From contig NZ_CABVMM010000012.1 in NCBI RefSeq assembly GCF_902499555.1, positions 1 to 64,000 on the forward strand: DNA of 64,000 nucleotides, given 5' to 3'. Shown one piece after another: positions 28,369-36,082 of this stretch; position 1 is the first letter of the stretch; the number at the start of each line of letters is the position of its first letter. Made by a program: the position numbers and the translations under genes. This stretch comes from Mesonia oceanica (GTDB taxonomy: Bacteria > Bacteroidota > Bacteroidia > Flavobacteriales > Flavobacteriaceae). Under the pieces are notes generated by a model that saw nothing but the letters and a program-made list of their open reading frames with translations, searched no databases and was not told the origin of the DNA.

Positions 28369-28836
28369 ATGTTTAAAGAAATAGAACATACACATTACCC
28401 TCCTAAAAAAACTATGTTAGTTTGGGATGGTGATTGTGGATTTTGCAAGTTTTGGAAAACCCGTTGGGAACTAAAAACCAATGGACAAATTGAATTTCGA
28501 ACCTATCAAGAAGTTGCAAAAAACTTTCCCGATATACCGCTGAAAGAATTTAAAAAAGCCAGTAAACTTATTGAGCCTAATGGTCAAGTTTACAACGGAC
28601 CGGATTCAGCTTATAGAAGTCTCTATTATAGCGGAAATAAGATTTGGCATAATCTCTATGCTTCCCATAAAATTTTTCAATCCATAAGCGATCACGCTTA
28701 TAATCATATCGCAAAAAATAGAAGTTTTTATTTTAAAATCACCAAAATTATGGTGGGCAATCAACCCAAGTCTTTAAAACATTTTTGGTTTTTTTATATC
28801 TTCCTCCTCATTGCATTATTATATTGGGTTTTATGA
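28369..28836 (+). CDS. DCC family thiol-disulfide oxidoreductase-like protein (DUF393)
   Basis: The protein has about 155 residues from the ATG at 28369; a TTG at 28357 would add four residues and is less likely. The family motif is in LVWDGDCGFCKFWKTRW (DxxCxxC), followed by IEFRTYQEVAKNFPDI. A single membrane helix closes the protein (HFWFFYIFLLIALLYWVL). DCC proteins resemble glutaredoxins, but their substrates are mostly unknown. Its TGA overlaps the ATG of a 42-residue membrane protein. Confidence 0.88.
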   Translation: MFKEIEHTHYPPKKTMLVWDGDCGFCKFWKTRWELKTNGQIEFRTYQEVAKNFPDIPLKEFKKASKLIEPNGQVYNGPDSAYRSLYYSGNKIWHNLYASHKIFQSISDHAYNHIAKNRSFYFKITKIMVGNQPKSLKHFWFFYIFLLIALLYWVL

Positions 28837-28961
28837 AAAAAACATATTGGCTTTACTTAATTGCAGCTATTATCACTATTGTTGGGTTGGTAACCGGTAA
28901 ATTCTTATTTCTACTTTTTGTTTTACCTTTAGGATTGTTTGGCTCCAATAAAAATCAGTAG
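28833..28961 (+). CDS. Small membrane protein, 42 aa
   Basis: The ATG overlaps the stop of the DCC gene (ATGA). The 42 codons encode two hydrophobic stretches (YWLYLIAAIITIVGLV and FLFLLFVLPLGLFG) joined by a TGK turn, ending SNKNQ. The coupled start and membrane pattern support a real gene. The product could partner the membrane-anchored DCC protein. No family is recognised. Confidence 0.65.
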   Translation: MKKTYWLYLIAAIITIVGLVTGKFLFLLFVLPLGLFGSNKNQ

Positions 28962-29044
28962 GGAGTTAAACTTATATTAAACCTCTCCCCTTTTTTGCTG
29001 AACTTAGGTTTTCGCTGTAATTTGATAAGAAAAATAAGTTAACC

Positions 29045-29356
29045 ATGAAAGATTACGGAACATTATCAGAAGCCATCAACAAGTTAAAACTTGAAGAAGG
29101 CTATGAACATGATTTTAATTTAATTGATGAATATTTAGAATTGAAAGCGGAAAAAGAAAAATATACAGCCGACGAATTTGAAGTAGATAAGGTTCTTCGA
29201 TTTGAAGGAATGAGTAATCCCGATGATAATTCTATTTTATATTGCATTACCACTTCTACAGGTAAGAAAGGTCTATTAACAGATGGTTACGGAGTGTCTG
29301 GCGGACAGGTATCGCAAACCATTTTAGACAAACTTCACCGAGAAACTCATCCATAA
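29045..29356 (+). CDS. Hypothetical protein of a small Bacteroidota family, 103 aa
   Basis: This is a soluble 103-residue protein. It starts MKDYGTLSEAINKLKLEEGYEHDFNL (residues 1-26, key YGTLSEAI), has a charged helix, then a strand-rich half (ILYCITTSTGKKGLLTDGYG). Similar proteins in flavobacteria are sometimes labelled phosphoribosylpyrophosphate synthetase, but it lacks the PRPP-binding loop and is far too short. The role is unknown. It is monocistronic upstream of dps. Confidence 0.8.
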   Translation: MKDYGTLSEAINKLKLEEGYEHDFNLIDEYLELKAEKEKYTADEFEVDKVLRFEGMSNPDDNSILYCITTSTGKKGLLTDGYGVSGGQVSQTILDKLHRETHP

Positions 29357-29396
29357 TTATTGGTCGTTAAACTTTTATTAATATATGAACACAAAA

Positions 29397-29427
29397 TTGG
29401 AGGCAACTCTTAACTATTGTAATTTTG
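29397..29427 (+). promoter_or_regulatory. Promoter of dps
   Basis: TTG at 29397-29399 is followed after 20 bases by TAATTTTG (29420-29427). This matches the Bacteroidota -33/-7 consensus. It lies about 30 bases before the dps start codon. Confidence 0.6.
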
Positions 29428-29459
29428 TATTGAAATTAATTTAATGATAAATTTTAACT

Positions 29460-29954
29460 ATGGAATATTTAAATTTAAACAAAGAAAAAATAAGCACAAC
29501 TGTTGAAGAACTTAATGTACTTTTAGCAGATTATCACTTGTATTATCAAAAACTAAGAAATTTTCATTGGAACATTATAGGTAAAAGTTTCTTTGATTTG
29601 CATCAAAAATTTGAAGAAATGTACGATGATGCAGTTTTAAAAATTGACGAAATTGCAGAACGTATCTTAACCTTAAGATACCAACCTACCAGTAACTTAT
29701 CTGATTATTTAAAACTGTCTAATTTAGAAGAATCTAAGTCTGAATTGACCGATGAGGAAATGGTAAAAACCTTATTAAAAGACCACGGTAAGATTCTTAA
29801 CCAATTGAGAAAAGTGGTGGAAGTTGCTGATAAAGCAGAAGATGAAGGTACTATTGATTTAATTGGTGCTTATATTAGAGAATTAGAAAAAACAAGTTGG
29901 ATGTTAGATGCTTGGGTAATGAAAACTAAAGATAACCACAAGGAAATTAAATAA
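29460..29954 (+). CDS. dps: Dps-family ferroxidase/DNA-protection protein
   Basis: The protein has 164 residues. The four-helix ferritin-like fold is clear, and the inter-subunit ferroxidase residues lie in NFHWNIIGKSFFDLHQKFEEMYDDA (positions 38-62; key His, Asp and Glu) followed by DEIAERILTL. Dps dodecamers store iron with peroxide and protect DNA in starvation or oxidative stress. It is followed at 16 bp by an MscS channel gene, so the two may be co-transcribed. Confidence 0.96.
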   Translation: MEYLNLNKEKISTTVEELNVLLADYHLYYQKLRNFHWNIIGKSFFDLHQKFEEMYDDAVLKIDEIAERILTLRYQPTSNLSDYLKLSNLEESKSELTDEEMVKTLLKDHGKILNQLRKVVEVADKAEDEGTIDLIGAYIRELEKTSWMLDAWVMKTKDNHKEIK

Positions 29955-29970
29955 TTGTTGGTTTTACTGA

Positions 29971-30879
29971 ATGAAAGAAAAAACAAATTTTGATCTTTCA
30001 AATGCTATAAGTGGCATTTGGGATAAACTTGCAAGTTGGTTAGATTCATTAATATTGAATCTACCCAACTTTATTTTAGCGGTTCTTGTATTTATAGTCT
30101 TCATATTTGTTGCTAAATATATATCCCGTTTACTTAATAAAATTCTCCTTAAGAGAAGTATTCAACATTCTGTTAGGGATATTAGTATTAAGATTATAAA
30201 ATTACTTATTATCTCTGTTGGTTTTTTTATTGCCTTAGGATTACTCAACTTAGATAAATTACTCACCTCTATATTAGCCGGTGCCGGAGTTGCTGGTTTA
30301 GCTATAGGTCTAGCTTTACAAGGCACATTAAGTAATACGGTATCTGGTGTGATTTTAAGTTTTTTGCCCGAAATCCAAATTGGAGATTGGGTAGAAACCA
30401 ATGGTTATGCAGGAGAAGTACTGGAAGTTAACCTTCGAAATATTGTTATTAAGCAAGGTGACAATAACCACGTGATCATTCCCAATACTAAAATTGTAGA
30501 AGATTCTTTTAAAAATTACAGTTCCACCAAACGATCCAGAGTGATGGTAAATTGCGGCGTAGGTTATGAAAGTGACCTTGAAAAGGTACAAGAAATAACG
30601 GTAAATGCCATTTATGAAATTTTTAAGCAAAATAGAAATGAAGAAGTTGAATTTGCTTACGAGGGTTTTGGAGATAGCTCTATAAATTATGTGGTGCGTT
30701 TTTGGACAGATGTTACCAAACAACGCGATATTTTGTTCGCAAAACACAAAGCTATTTTAGCTATTAAAAAAGCTTATAATGAAAACGACATTAATATACC
30801 TTTCCCTATAAGAACACTTGATTTTGGAAAGAATAAATTTAGATCTGAAACCATTACCGTTAATACAAAAGAACAATAA
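29971..30879 (+). CDS. Small-conductance mechanosensitive channel (MscS family)
   Basis: The protein has 302 residues. There are three membrane helices; the pore-lining third helix is glycine/alanine-rich (SILAGAGVAGLAIGLALQGT). It is followed by the beta domain (FLPEIQIGDWVETNGYAGEVLEVNLR) and the alpha/beta vestibule (GVGYESDLEKVQEI). It releases osmolytes on hypo-osmotic shock. It follows dps by 16 bp and ends with a hairpin at 30884. Confidence 0.95.
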   Translation: MKEKTNFDLSNAISGIWDKLASWLDSLILNLPNFILAVLVFIVFIFVAKYISRLLNKILLKRSIQHSVRDISIKIIKLLIISVGFFIALGLLNLDKLLTSILAGAGVAGLAIGLALQGTLSNTVSGVILSFLPEIQIGDWVETNGYAGEVLEVNLRNIVIKQGDNNHVIIPNTKIVEDSFKNYSSTKRSRVMVNCGVGYESDLEKVQEITVNAIYEIFKQNRNEEVEFAYEGFGDSSINYVVRFWTDVTKQRDILFAKHKAILAIKKAYNENDINIPFPIRTLDFGKNKFRSETITVNTKEQ

Positions 30880-30883
30880 CCAC

Positions 30884-30912
30884 AAAGGCCCTTCAAGATA
30901 ATAGGGCTTTTT
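30884..30912 (+). terminator. Terminator after the MscS gene
   Basis: The stem AAAGGCCCT / AGGGCTTT has one bulged base and a loop of about ten bases. It is followed by a T run. It lies 5 bases after the MscS stop and just ahead of the next gene's start. Confidence 0.75.
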
Positions 30913-30924
30913 TATTCCGCTATT

Positions 30925-31968
30925 TTGATATTAAAAACCATCTTTCGCATTTTAGCAGTTATTGCTGTAGTTTTGACTATCTTACCTTTTTTAGCTGCAG
31001 ATGCTTGGTGGGTTCGTATTTTTGATTTTCCGCACGTACAGCTTACTTTTCTTACCTTATTTATTTTACTTATCTATTTTTTTAAGTTTGAAAGAAAAAA
31101 TTGGAAAGATTATATTTTCATCCTCTCTTTATTACTATGCTTCATTGTACAAGGAATAAAAATCTATCCTTATACGCCATTTGCTCCTTATGAAGTAAAT
31201 AATTCTTCGGAAGATAAAAGTGATTTAAAAGTTTATGTGGCCAATGTGCTTCAGAAAAACAAACAACATCAAAAGGTAATTCAACAAATAGAACAATACC
31301 ATCCAGATCTTTTTTTACTTACAGAAACCAATCAAGCTTGGTTGACTTCTATAGATAAAGTATTTCACGAAAAATACCCCTATCAAATTAAAGTGCCACT
31401 CCCTAATACGTACGGCATGTTGCTTTATTCAAAAAAGCAATTGTTTCAACCCCAAACTCACTATTTAATTGAAGATAGTATACCTTCCTTAGACTTTAAA
31501 ATAAAATTAAAAAACAGATTGGTACAAGTATATGTGATTCATCCCAAGCCACCTATGCCCCAACATGCCAAAACTTCTAAAAAGCGTGATGCAGAAATGA
31601 TGCTGATCGCTAAAAAAATTCATGAGCACCCTAATCAACCTCATGTAGTTATGGGTGATTTTAATGATGTAGCTTGGTCCAGAACCACCACCCTTTTTCA
31701 AGAAGTAAGTCAGTTATTAGATCTAAGAAAAGGACGAGGCTTTTTTAATACTTATGATGCCAATAGTTTTCTCATGCGATGGCCGTTAGACCATATATTT
31801 GTCTCTAAAGAGTTTCGGTTAAACAAAATTGAACTAGGTAAGGACAACCACTCCGATCATTTCCCTATTTATACACAACTTCTTTTTGAACCGGAAAAAG
31901 CTAATTCTCAAGAAAAGAAAGCTCCCTCCAAAAAAGAACTGGAAAAGGCAGACAAAGAAATGAATTAA
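30925..31968 (+). CDS. Membrane-anchored endonuclease/exonuclease/phosphatase (EEP) family protein
   Basis: The protein has 347 residues from a TTG start; no in-frame ATG lies close enough to replace it. There are three membrane helices in the first ~90 residues, then an EEP domain: DLKVYVANVLQKN, LFLLTETNQAW (catalytic Glu), VVMGDFNDVAWS (Asp/Asn) and DHIFVSKEF with a final NHSDHFPI (His). The enzyme would hydrolyse phosphodiesters or phosphomonoesters at the membrane; the substrate is unknown. It ends in a Lys/Glu-rich tail. Confidence 0.88.
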   Translation: MILKTIFRILAVIAVVLTILPFLAADAWWVRIFDFPHVQLTFLTLFILLIYFFKFERKNWKDYIFILSLLLCFIVQGIKIYPYTPFAPYEVNNSSEDKSDLKVYVANVLQKNKQHQKVIQQIEQYHPDLFLLTETNQAWLTSIDKVFHEKYPYQIKVPLPNTYGMLLYSKKQLFQPQTHYLIEDSIPSLDFKIKLKNRLVQVYVIHPKPPMPQHAKTSKKRDAEMMLIAKKIHEHPNQPHVVMGDFNDVAWSRTTTLFQEVSQLLDLRKGRGFFNTYDANSFLMRWPLDHIFVSKEFRLNKIELGKDNHSDHFPIYTQLLFEPEKANSQEKKAPSKKELEKADKEMN

Positions 31969-32003
31969 CTCAAGTATTTAGAACAGCTCATAAAAATACT
32001 ATA

Positions 32004-32031
32004 AAAGGCTTTCTGAAAAGACAGCCTTTTT
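32004..32031. terminator. Terminator between convergent EEP and Xre genes
   Basis: The near-palindrome AAGGCTTTCT / AGACAGCCTT has one mismatch and a short GAAA-type loop. It is flanked by A-rich and T-rich ends and can serve both directions. Confidence 0.75.
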
Positions 32032-32245
32032 ATTTCCAGTCGGTTTCTTCTAGTTGAAATATATTTTCCAATTCAGTTTCAAAAATCTTAGCTATTTTTA
32101 ATGCCAAAATTGTAGATAAATTATAACTTCCCTTCTCGATAGCATTAATCGTTTGTCGGCTCACTCCTACACGCTCCGCTAAATCTGCTTGGGTAAAATC
32201 TTTTTTAGCACGTTCTACCTTTAAACTATTTTTCATCCTTATCAA
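32030..32245 (-). CDS. Small Xre-family HTH regulator
   Basis: The protein has 71 residues, almost entirely the Cro/CI-type helix-turn-helix: LKVERAKKDFTQADLAERVGVSRQTINAIEKG (positions 8-39; recognition helix SRQTINAIEK) and ILALKIAKIFETELENIF. It resembles the short YozG/Xre regulators that sit beside a membrane protein. Its start overlaps the end of the upstream membrane-protein gene by 20 bases. Two palindromes in front of the operon are its probable sites. Confidence 0.93.
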   Translation of the reverse strand: MIRMKNSLKVERAKKDFTQADLAERVGVSRQTINAIEKGSYNLSTILALKIAKIFETELENIFQLEETDWK

Positions 32246-32714
32246 ATTTAGCAGATTTAAATAAGACCCAATTAAATCGAATAATAAACAATAGTAGAAT
32301 AGTAAACATATTTGCTACCAATACATAGAAAAAACTTATATTATAAATAAACAAAATTGAAAAAATTAAAATACCATAATTAATGTAAGTAGCCCAAAGT
32401 AAAGATTCTAAACGTAATTTTGATATAAATTCATCTTCTTCTTTATTTTTTGAAAAAGCCACTAATAAACCTCCAATAATCAAAAGAAGTTCTACCATCT
32501 CATCCATCAAATTGTTTTCAATAAATGTAAAATAAGTATTATGGGGAGTATTACCTAAATCAAAAGTAATAGCTGCAATTGCAAAAGTCTTTACGGTAAA
32601 TAGTTCTGGTTCAGCATTACCTAAAAAAGCAAAAAACATGAAAATTATTCCTGCGATAAATAAAATCCATCCCACTAGTTTCAATTGATGAGGTAATAAA
32701 AATCTAGATTTCAT
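32226..32714 (-). CDS. Four-helix membrane protein paired with the Xre regulator
   Basis: The protein has 162 residues. Hydrophobic helices lie near 14-32, 72-88, 105-125 and 128-150, separated by a charged loop (SKNKEEDEFISKLRLES). No enzymatic motif is seen. Small membrane proteins translationally coupled to a 70-residue Xre regulator recur in Firmicutes and Bacteroidota. In some cases the membrane protein controls the regulator, but the function of this pair is unknown. Confidence 0.8.
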   Translation of the reverse strand: MKSRFLLPHQLKLVGWILFIAGIIFMFFAFLGNAEPELFTVKTFAIAAITFDLGNTPHNTYFTFIENNLMDEMVELLLIIGGLLVAFSKNKEEDEFISKLRLESLLWATYINYGILIFSILFIYNISFFYVLVANMFTILLLFIIRFNWVLFKSAKFDKDEK

Positions 32715-32752
32715 ATATTAAGATATTAGTTATGTTCAAATGTAATAAATAT

Positions 32753-32788
32753 TTTACTTAATGTAAAACAAACTTTACTTAAAGTAAA
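32753..32788. promoter_or_regulatory. Tandem palindromic operator upstream of the Xre operon
   Basis: Two 15-base palindromes, TTTACTTAATGTAAA (32753-32767) and TTTACTTAAAGTAAA (32774-32788), have centres 21 bp apart, two helical turns. They lie 39-74 bases before the membrane-protein start and also in front of divergent guaD. Dimer binding on one helix face, probably by the Xre protein, is inferred. Confidence 0.6.
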
Positions 32789-32837
32789 TTAATATTGACT
32801 CATATTTTAATTATTTTACAGTATATTTCAACAAAAA

Positions 32838-33317
32838 ATGATGACTGAATTAGATAAAAAATTTATGCGAAGAGCCATTGAGCTCGCTCAAGAAGGGATG
32901 AACTCAAATGCCGGGGGACCATTTGGTGCCGTAGTAGTGAGAAACGAAGAAATTATTGCTGAAGGCTATAACAAAGTAACTTCTACTAACGATCCTACAG
33001 CTCATGCCGAAGTTACCGCCATTAGGAAGGCTTGTGAAATCTTAGCTACTTTTCAATTAGAAGACTGTATTTTATATACTTCTTGCGAACCTTGCCCCAT
33101 GTGTTTAGGAGCTATTTATTGGGCTAGGTTTAAAAAAGTATTTTATGCTTTGGAACAAGCTGATGCAGCCACTATAGGCTTTGATGATGAATTTATTTAT
33201 CAAGAAATCGATAAAAAACCACAAGATCGAAAGATAACATTTGAACCTATCCTAAGAGAAGAAGCTTTACCTGTTTTTCAAGAATGGGATAAAAAAGAAA
33301 ATAGAACAGATTATTAA
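32838..33317 (+). CDS. guaD: Guanine deaminase (GuaD-type cytidine deaminase superfamily)
   Basis: The protein has 159 residues. The zinc site is TAHAEV (His56 with proton-shuttling Glu58) and SCEPCPMC (Cys86, Cys89). The stretch GAIYWARFKKVFYALEQADAA (split around WARFKKVFYA) and the C-terminal FDDEFIYQEID and final Tyr match Bacillus GuaD rather than the tRNA adenosine deaminase TadA. It converts guanine to xanthine. It is divergent from the Xre operon and converges on an isomerase gene with a 4-base overlap. A second ATG at 32841 is an equally good start. Confidence 0.92.
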   Translation: MMTELDKKFMRRAIELAQEGMNSNAGGPFGAVVVRNEEIIAEGYNKVTSTNDPTAHAEVTAIRKACEILATFQLEDCILYTSCEPCPMCLGAIYWARFKKVFYALEQADAATIGFDDEFIYQEIDKKPQDRKITFEPILREEALPVFQEWDKKENRTDY

Positions 33318-34123
33318 TTCAATTCTCTCCAAACACTTACACTTCGCTTAATTTCATTCTCAAGTTCTTCCCATTCTTTTTTATTACGCGGAGTGGTCGT
33401 TGGAGTCAAGTGAGGTAACACTATTTCAATAATTACAGGACCTTTAAAGCCTATTTCTTGCAATACTTGATATTGACTTATAAAATCTATATGACCGCTA
33501 CCAATACCTCCCCTATTAGAATCTGAAATACAATAACCGGACAGTTGTGGTCCTGTTTCCCTAATAGCCCTAAGAGCATCTGTTTCTTCTATATTCATAT
33601 GAAAACTATCGAGTACTATTCCAATTTCGTGATACTCTAATTTCTCAAGAAAACTCCTGCAGGATAAAGCCGTATTCATCATAGGAGATTCATATCTATT
33701 TACAGCTTTATAGACTAACTTTACCTTTTTTAATTTTGCGTAAGCATCTAGTTTTTTACAAGCATTGGTTAAAAAGCTCAACTTCTCTTTTTCAGAATTA
33801 CAATTAACCATCCATTGAGGAAGCCCTTGTAACGTTACCCAAGGTGAATTTGCTTCTACTGCAAAATCAATCACCTTCGAGTAATAATCAATCGCATTTT
33901 CTAGTGTAGCTTCTTTAGCAGTGCGGGGAGAACAATAAAATGGATCTATAGCGAAAAGCTTCAATCCATATTTTTTCACCATATCATTTACCTCCTTTGG
34001 AGAATAGCTTTGTATATCTTCACAAAAACATAAGCCATCCAATCCTAAAGTTTTAACCTTCAACATTAACTGTTCAAGATCTTTTATACCTAACGTCCAA
34101 GAGGATATTCCTATTTCAAGCAT
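33314..34123 (-). CDS. Sugar phosphate isomerase/epimerase (AP endonuclease family 2 TIM barrel)
   Basis: The protein has 269 residues. The xylose isomerase-like TIM barrel pattern is visible: EIGISSWTLG at the start, LGLDGLCFCED, LKLFAIDPFY, the metal-site strands VLDSFHMNIEE and GHIDFISQYQVLQEIGF, and PVIIEIVLPH. Family members interconvert sugars or act on inositol derivatives; the substrate is not readable. It converges on guaD, with stop codons overlapping by 4 bases. Confidence 0.88.
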   Translation of the reverse strand: MLEIGISSWTLGIKDLEQLMLKVKTLGLDGLCFCEDIQSYSPKEVNDMVKKYGLKLFAIDPFYCSPRTAKEATLENAIDYYSKVIDFAVEANSPWVTLQGLPQWMVNCNSEKEKLSFLTNACKKLDAYAKLKKVKLVYKAVNRYESPMMNTALSCRSFLEKLEYHEIGIVLDSFHMNIEETDALRAIRETGPQLSGYCISDSNRGGIGSGHIDFISQYQVLQEIGFKGPVIIEIVLPHLTPTTTPRNKKEWEELENEIKRSVSVWRELN

Positions 34124-34219
34124 TTTTATTTTAAAGTTATCAATTTTGAGTTTTCTATAAACGCTTTTTTAGTTTTTATTTAACCAATTGAGTAAGTTTA
34201 GCTTTTAAAACTATTTCAT

Positions 34220-34867
34220 TTGAAAAAGCCTCAGAAAAAGAAAATTTTTTACAGCCTTATCCTCCTAATTTTCACAGTGATTATTGGTGTTTTAATTATT
34301 GACACCTATGTCTCTTCAAGCTCGTCAGATAAAATTTATAAAGAAACCAACAAAATTCCTCATAAGCGGGTGGGACTACTTCTAGGAACCTCAAAATTTC
34401 TAAGTAACCACCAAATCAACTTATATTATAAATATAGAATTGAGGCCGCTGCCGAACTATTTAAAGCAGGCAAAATTGAATTTATATTAATTAGTGGGGA
34501 CAATGGTTCTAAAAACTATAATGAACCCAAACTAATGAAAGAAGACCTGATGAATAAAGGAATTCCAGAAGAAAAAATTTATTTAGACTATGCGGGTTTT
34601 AGAACTTTAGATTCGGTTTTAAGAGCAAAGAAAGTTTTTGGGCAAAATAGTTTCACCATCATTTCTCAAGAATTTCATAACGAAAGAGCTGTTTTTTTAG
34701 CTAAAAGTTTTCAGATAAATGCGATTGCCTTTAATGCAAAAGATGTAAGTATTAATGATGGATTAAAAACTCAATTGAGAGAAAAATTGGCACGTAGCAA
34801 AATGATTTTAGACTTAATTTTTAATGTGGAACCCAAATATTTAGGTAAAAAAATAGTGATCGAATAA
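34220..34867 (+). CDS. SanA/YdcF-like DUF218 membrane-anchored protein
   Basis: The protein has 215 residues with a TTG start (34220) that places the basic MKKPQKKK before a single membrane helix (about 10-30). The DUF218 domain follows: VGLLLGTSKFL, YRIEAAAELFKAGKIEFILISGD, NEPKLMKEDLMNKGIPEEKI, LDYAGFRTLDSVLRAKKVFG and FTIISQEFHNERAVFLAK. SanA-type proteins affect envelope permeability; the reaction is unsettled. It is followed by a strong terminator. Confidence 0.9.
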   Translation: MKKPQKKKIFYSLILLIFTVIIGVLIIDTYVSSSSSDKIYKETNKIPHKRVGLLLGTSKFLSNHQINLYYKYRIEAAAELFKAGKIEFILISGDNGSKNYNEPKLMKEDLMNKGIPEEKIYLDYAGFRTLDSVLRAKKVFGQNSFTIISQEFHNERAVFLAKSFQINAIAFNAKDVSINDGLKTQLREKLARSKMILDLIFNVEPKYLGKKIVIE

Positions 34868-34909
34868 AAATTTAGAGAATACTCAACCATCACATTTTCT
34901 AAAACAAAA

Positions 34910-34936
34910 CTCCCGATGTGAACATCGGGAGCTTTT
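34910..34936. terminator. Terminator between the SanA-like and BtuG-like genes
   Basis: The 9-bp stem CTCCCGATG / CATCGGGAG has tetraloop TGAA and is followed by CTTTTT. An A-rich stretch on the left side lets it also serve the convergent B12 operon. Confidence 0.9.
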
Positions 34937-34972
34937 TGTGCTTATCTAAAAGCACCTATTTACTTCAATAAA

Positions 34973-36073
34973 TTAATCATTAAAGTAAAAACCATTAGGC
35001 CCCACTCCTACGGTTATATTTTCTAACAAATTTCCTTGAAGGTCATAAACTTCCACAAAACTATCTGACATAAAATCGCCACCATCAGCTACATAAATAC
35101 GATCGTCTTCCACTTCAAAACCGTACATTACGCCATAAGCAGAATTAGTAGTATACGTTAACAAAGCTTCTTCCGGAGCTTCTTCAGCATTCATACTCAT
35201 CGTATAAACTGAATTGCCAACCGTAAAGTAAATTTGGTCGTCCTCAATATCTAAATTATAAGCATCTCCATCCTCATAAGCTAAAGGAATACTACTTTCT
35301 AATTCTAAGGTATTTAAATTAAATTTTTCAAGATAGCTACCACTTAAAGTATATATAAACCCATCTTCTATTTCAAAAGAATTTAAACCAAATTCTTTTG
35401 GTTCTCCGTACAAAGTCCCAGTATAGGTATAAGTTACAATAGTATTATCAACAGTATTAGTAGTTGGATTGAAAACAGCAATTTTATTCCCTGTGTCATA
35501 AGAAGCCTTTTGAATATAGAGTTTTCCATCTTTTTCTTCAATAAACTCTAAAGCTTCACCTTGAGCGCCAATAGGGATCGTTTGCTCTACTTCTAACGTT
35601 TCTAGATTGATAATGGTTAAAAAATCGTCAACACCTCCATCGTTTACATCACCTTGGTTGGTGACGTAAGCTTTTCCATTATAAATAATTCCGTAACGAG
35701 GTACTTCTAAATCACTATCTACTTTTCCTATTAATTCAAACGTATAACGATTAACCACAGTAATTAAGTTAGAACCGTTAGAGATGATATAGGCCAAATC
35801 GCCATCAAAAAAGATTGATTGCGCATAAGCTCCTATATCGTCACCATTATTTACGGCTTGATAAATAGCTTGCTCATTTGTTTGTAAATCTTCACTGATG
35901 TAAGTTATCGTTCCTGTTCCTCCTTCGTTCAGAACTAAAATTCCGTTGTCATAATTCCCAAGAGGTTCATCTATTTCTCTATTAAAATCATCATCATCGC
36001 TACAGGCGCTTAATAAAATTGAACCAATAAAGGCTCCCATTAAAAATTTGGTTAGTTTCATTTTTGTTTTCAT
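34973..36073 (-). CDS. BtuG-like surface lipoprotein (YncE/DUF5074 beta-propeller), vitamin B12 capture
   Basis: The protein has 366 residues. The signal peptide ends in a lipobox with Cys24 followed by SDDDD, an acidic surface-export signal of Bacteroidota lipoproteins. The mature protein is a seven-bladed propeller with repeated short blades (GILVLNEGGTGTITYIS, YIISNGSNLITVVNRYTFE, AYVTNQGDVNDGG, YVADGGDFMSDSFVEVYD). In Bacteroides, the propeller lipoprotein BtuG sits on BtuB and binds cobalamin very tightly. Here the gene is third in the riboswitch-led operon after btuB, so the same role is inferred. An inner Met (start 36061) aligns with the start of the upstream lipoprotein gene. Confidence 0.82.
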   Translation of the reverse strand: MKTKMKLTKFLMGAFIGSILLSACSDDDDFNREIDEPLGNYDNGILVLNEGGTGTITYISEDLQTNEQAIYQAVNNGDDIGAYAQSIFFDGDLAYIISNGSNLITVVNRYTFELIGKVDSDLEVPRYGIIYNGKAYVTNQGDVNDGGVDDFLTIINLETLEVEQTIPIGAQGEALEFIEEKDGKLYIQKASYDTGNKIAVFNPTTNTVDNTIVTYTYTGTLYGEPKEFGLNSFEIEDGFIYTLSGSYLEKFNLNTLELESSIPLAYEDGDAYNLDIEDDQIYFTVGNSVYTMSMNAEEAPEEALLTYTTNSAYGVMYGFEVEDDRIYVADGGDFMSDSFVEVYDLQGNLLENITVGVGPNGFYFND

Positions 36074-36082
36074 TTAATTAAT

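Noticed and set aside
29045..29356. Label phosphoribosylpyrophosphate synthetase for the 103-residue protein
   Set aside because: The protein lacks the PRPP-binding loop and is a third of the enzyme's length; the name is a database artefact.
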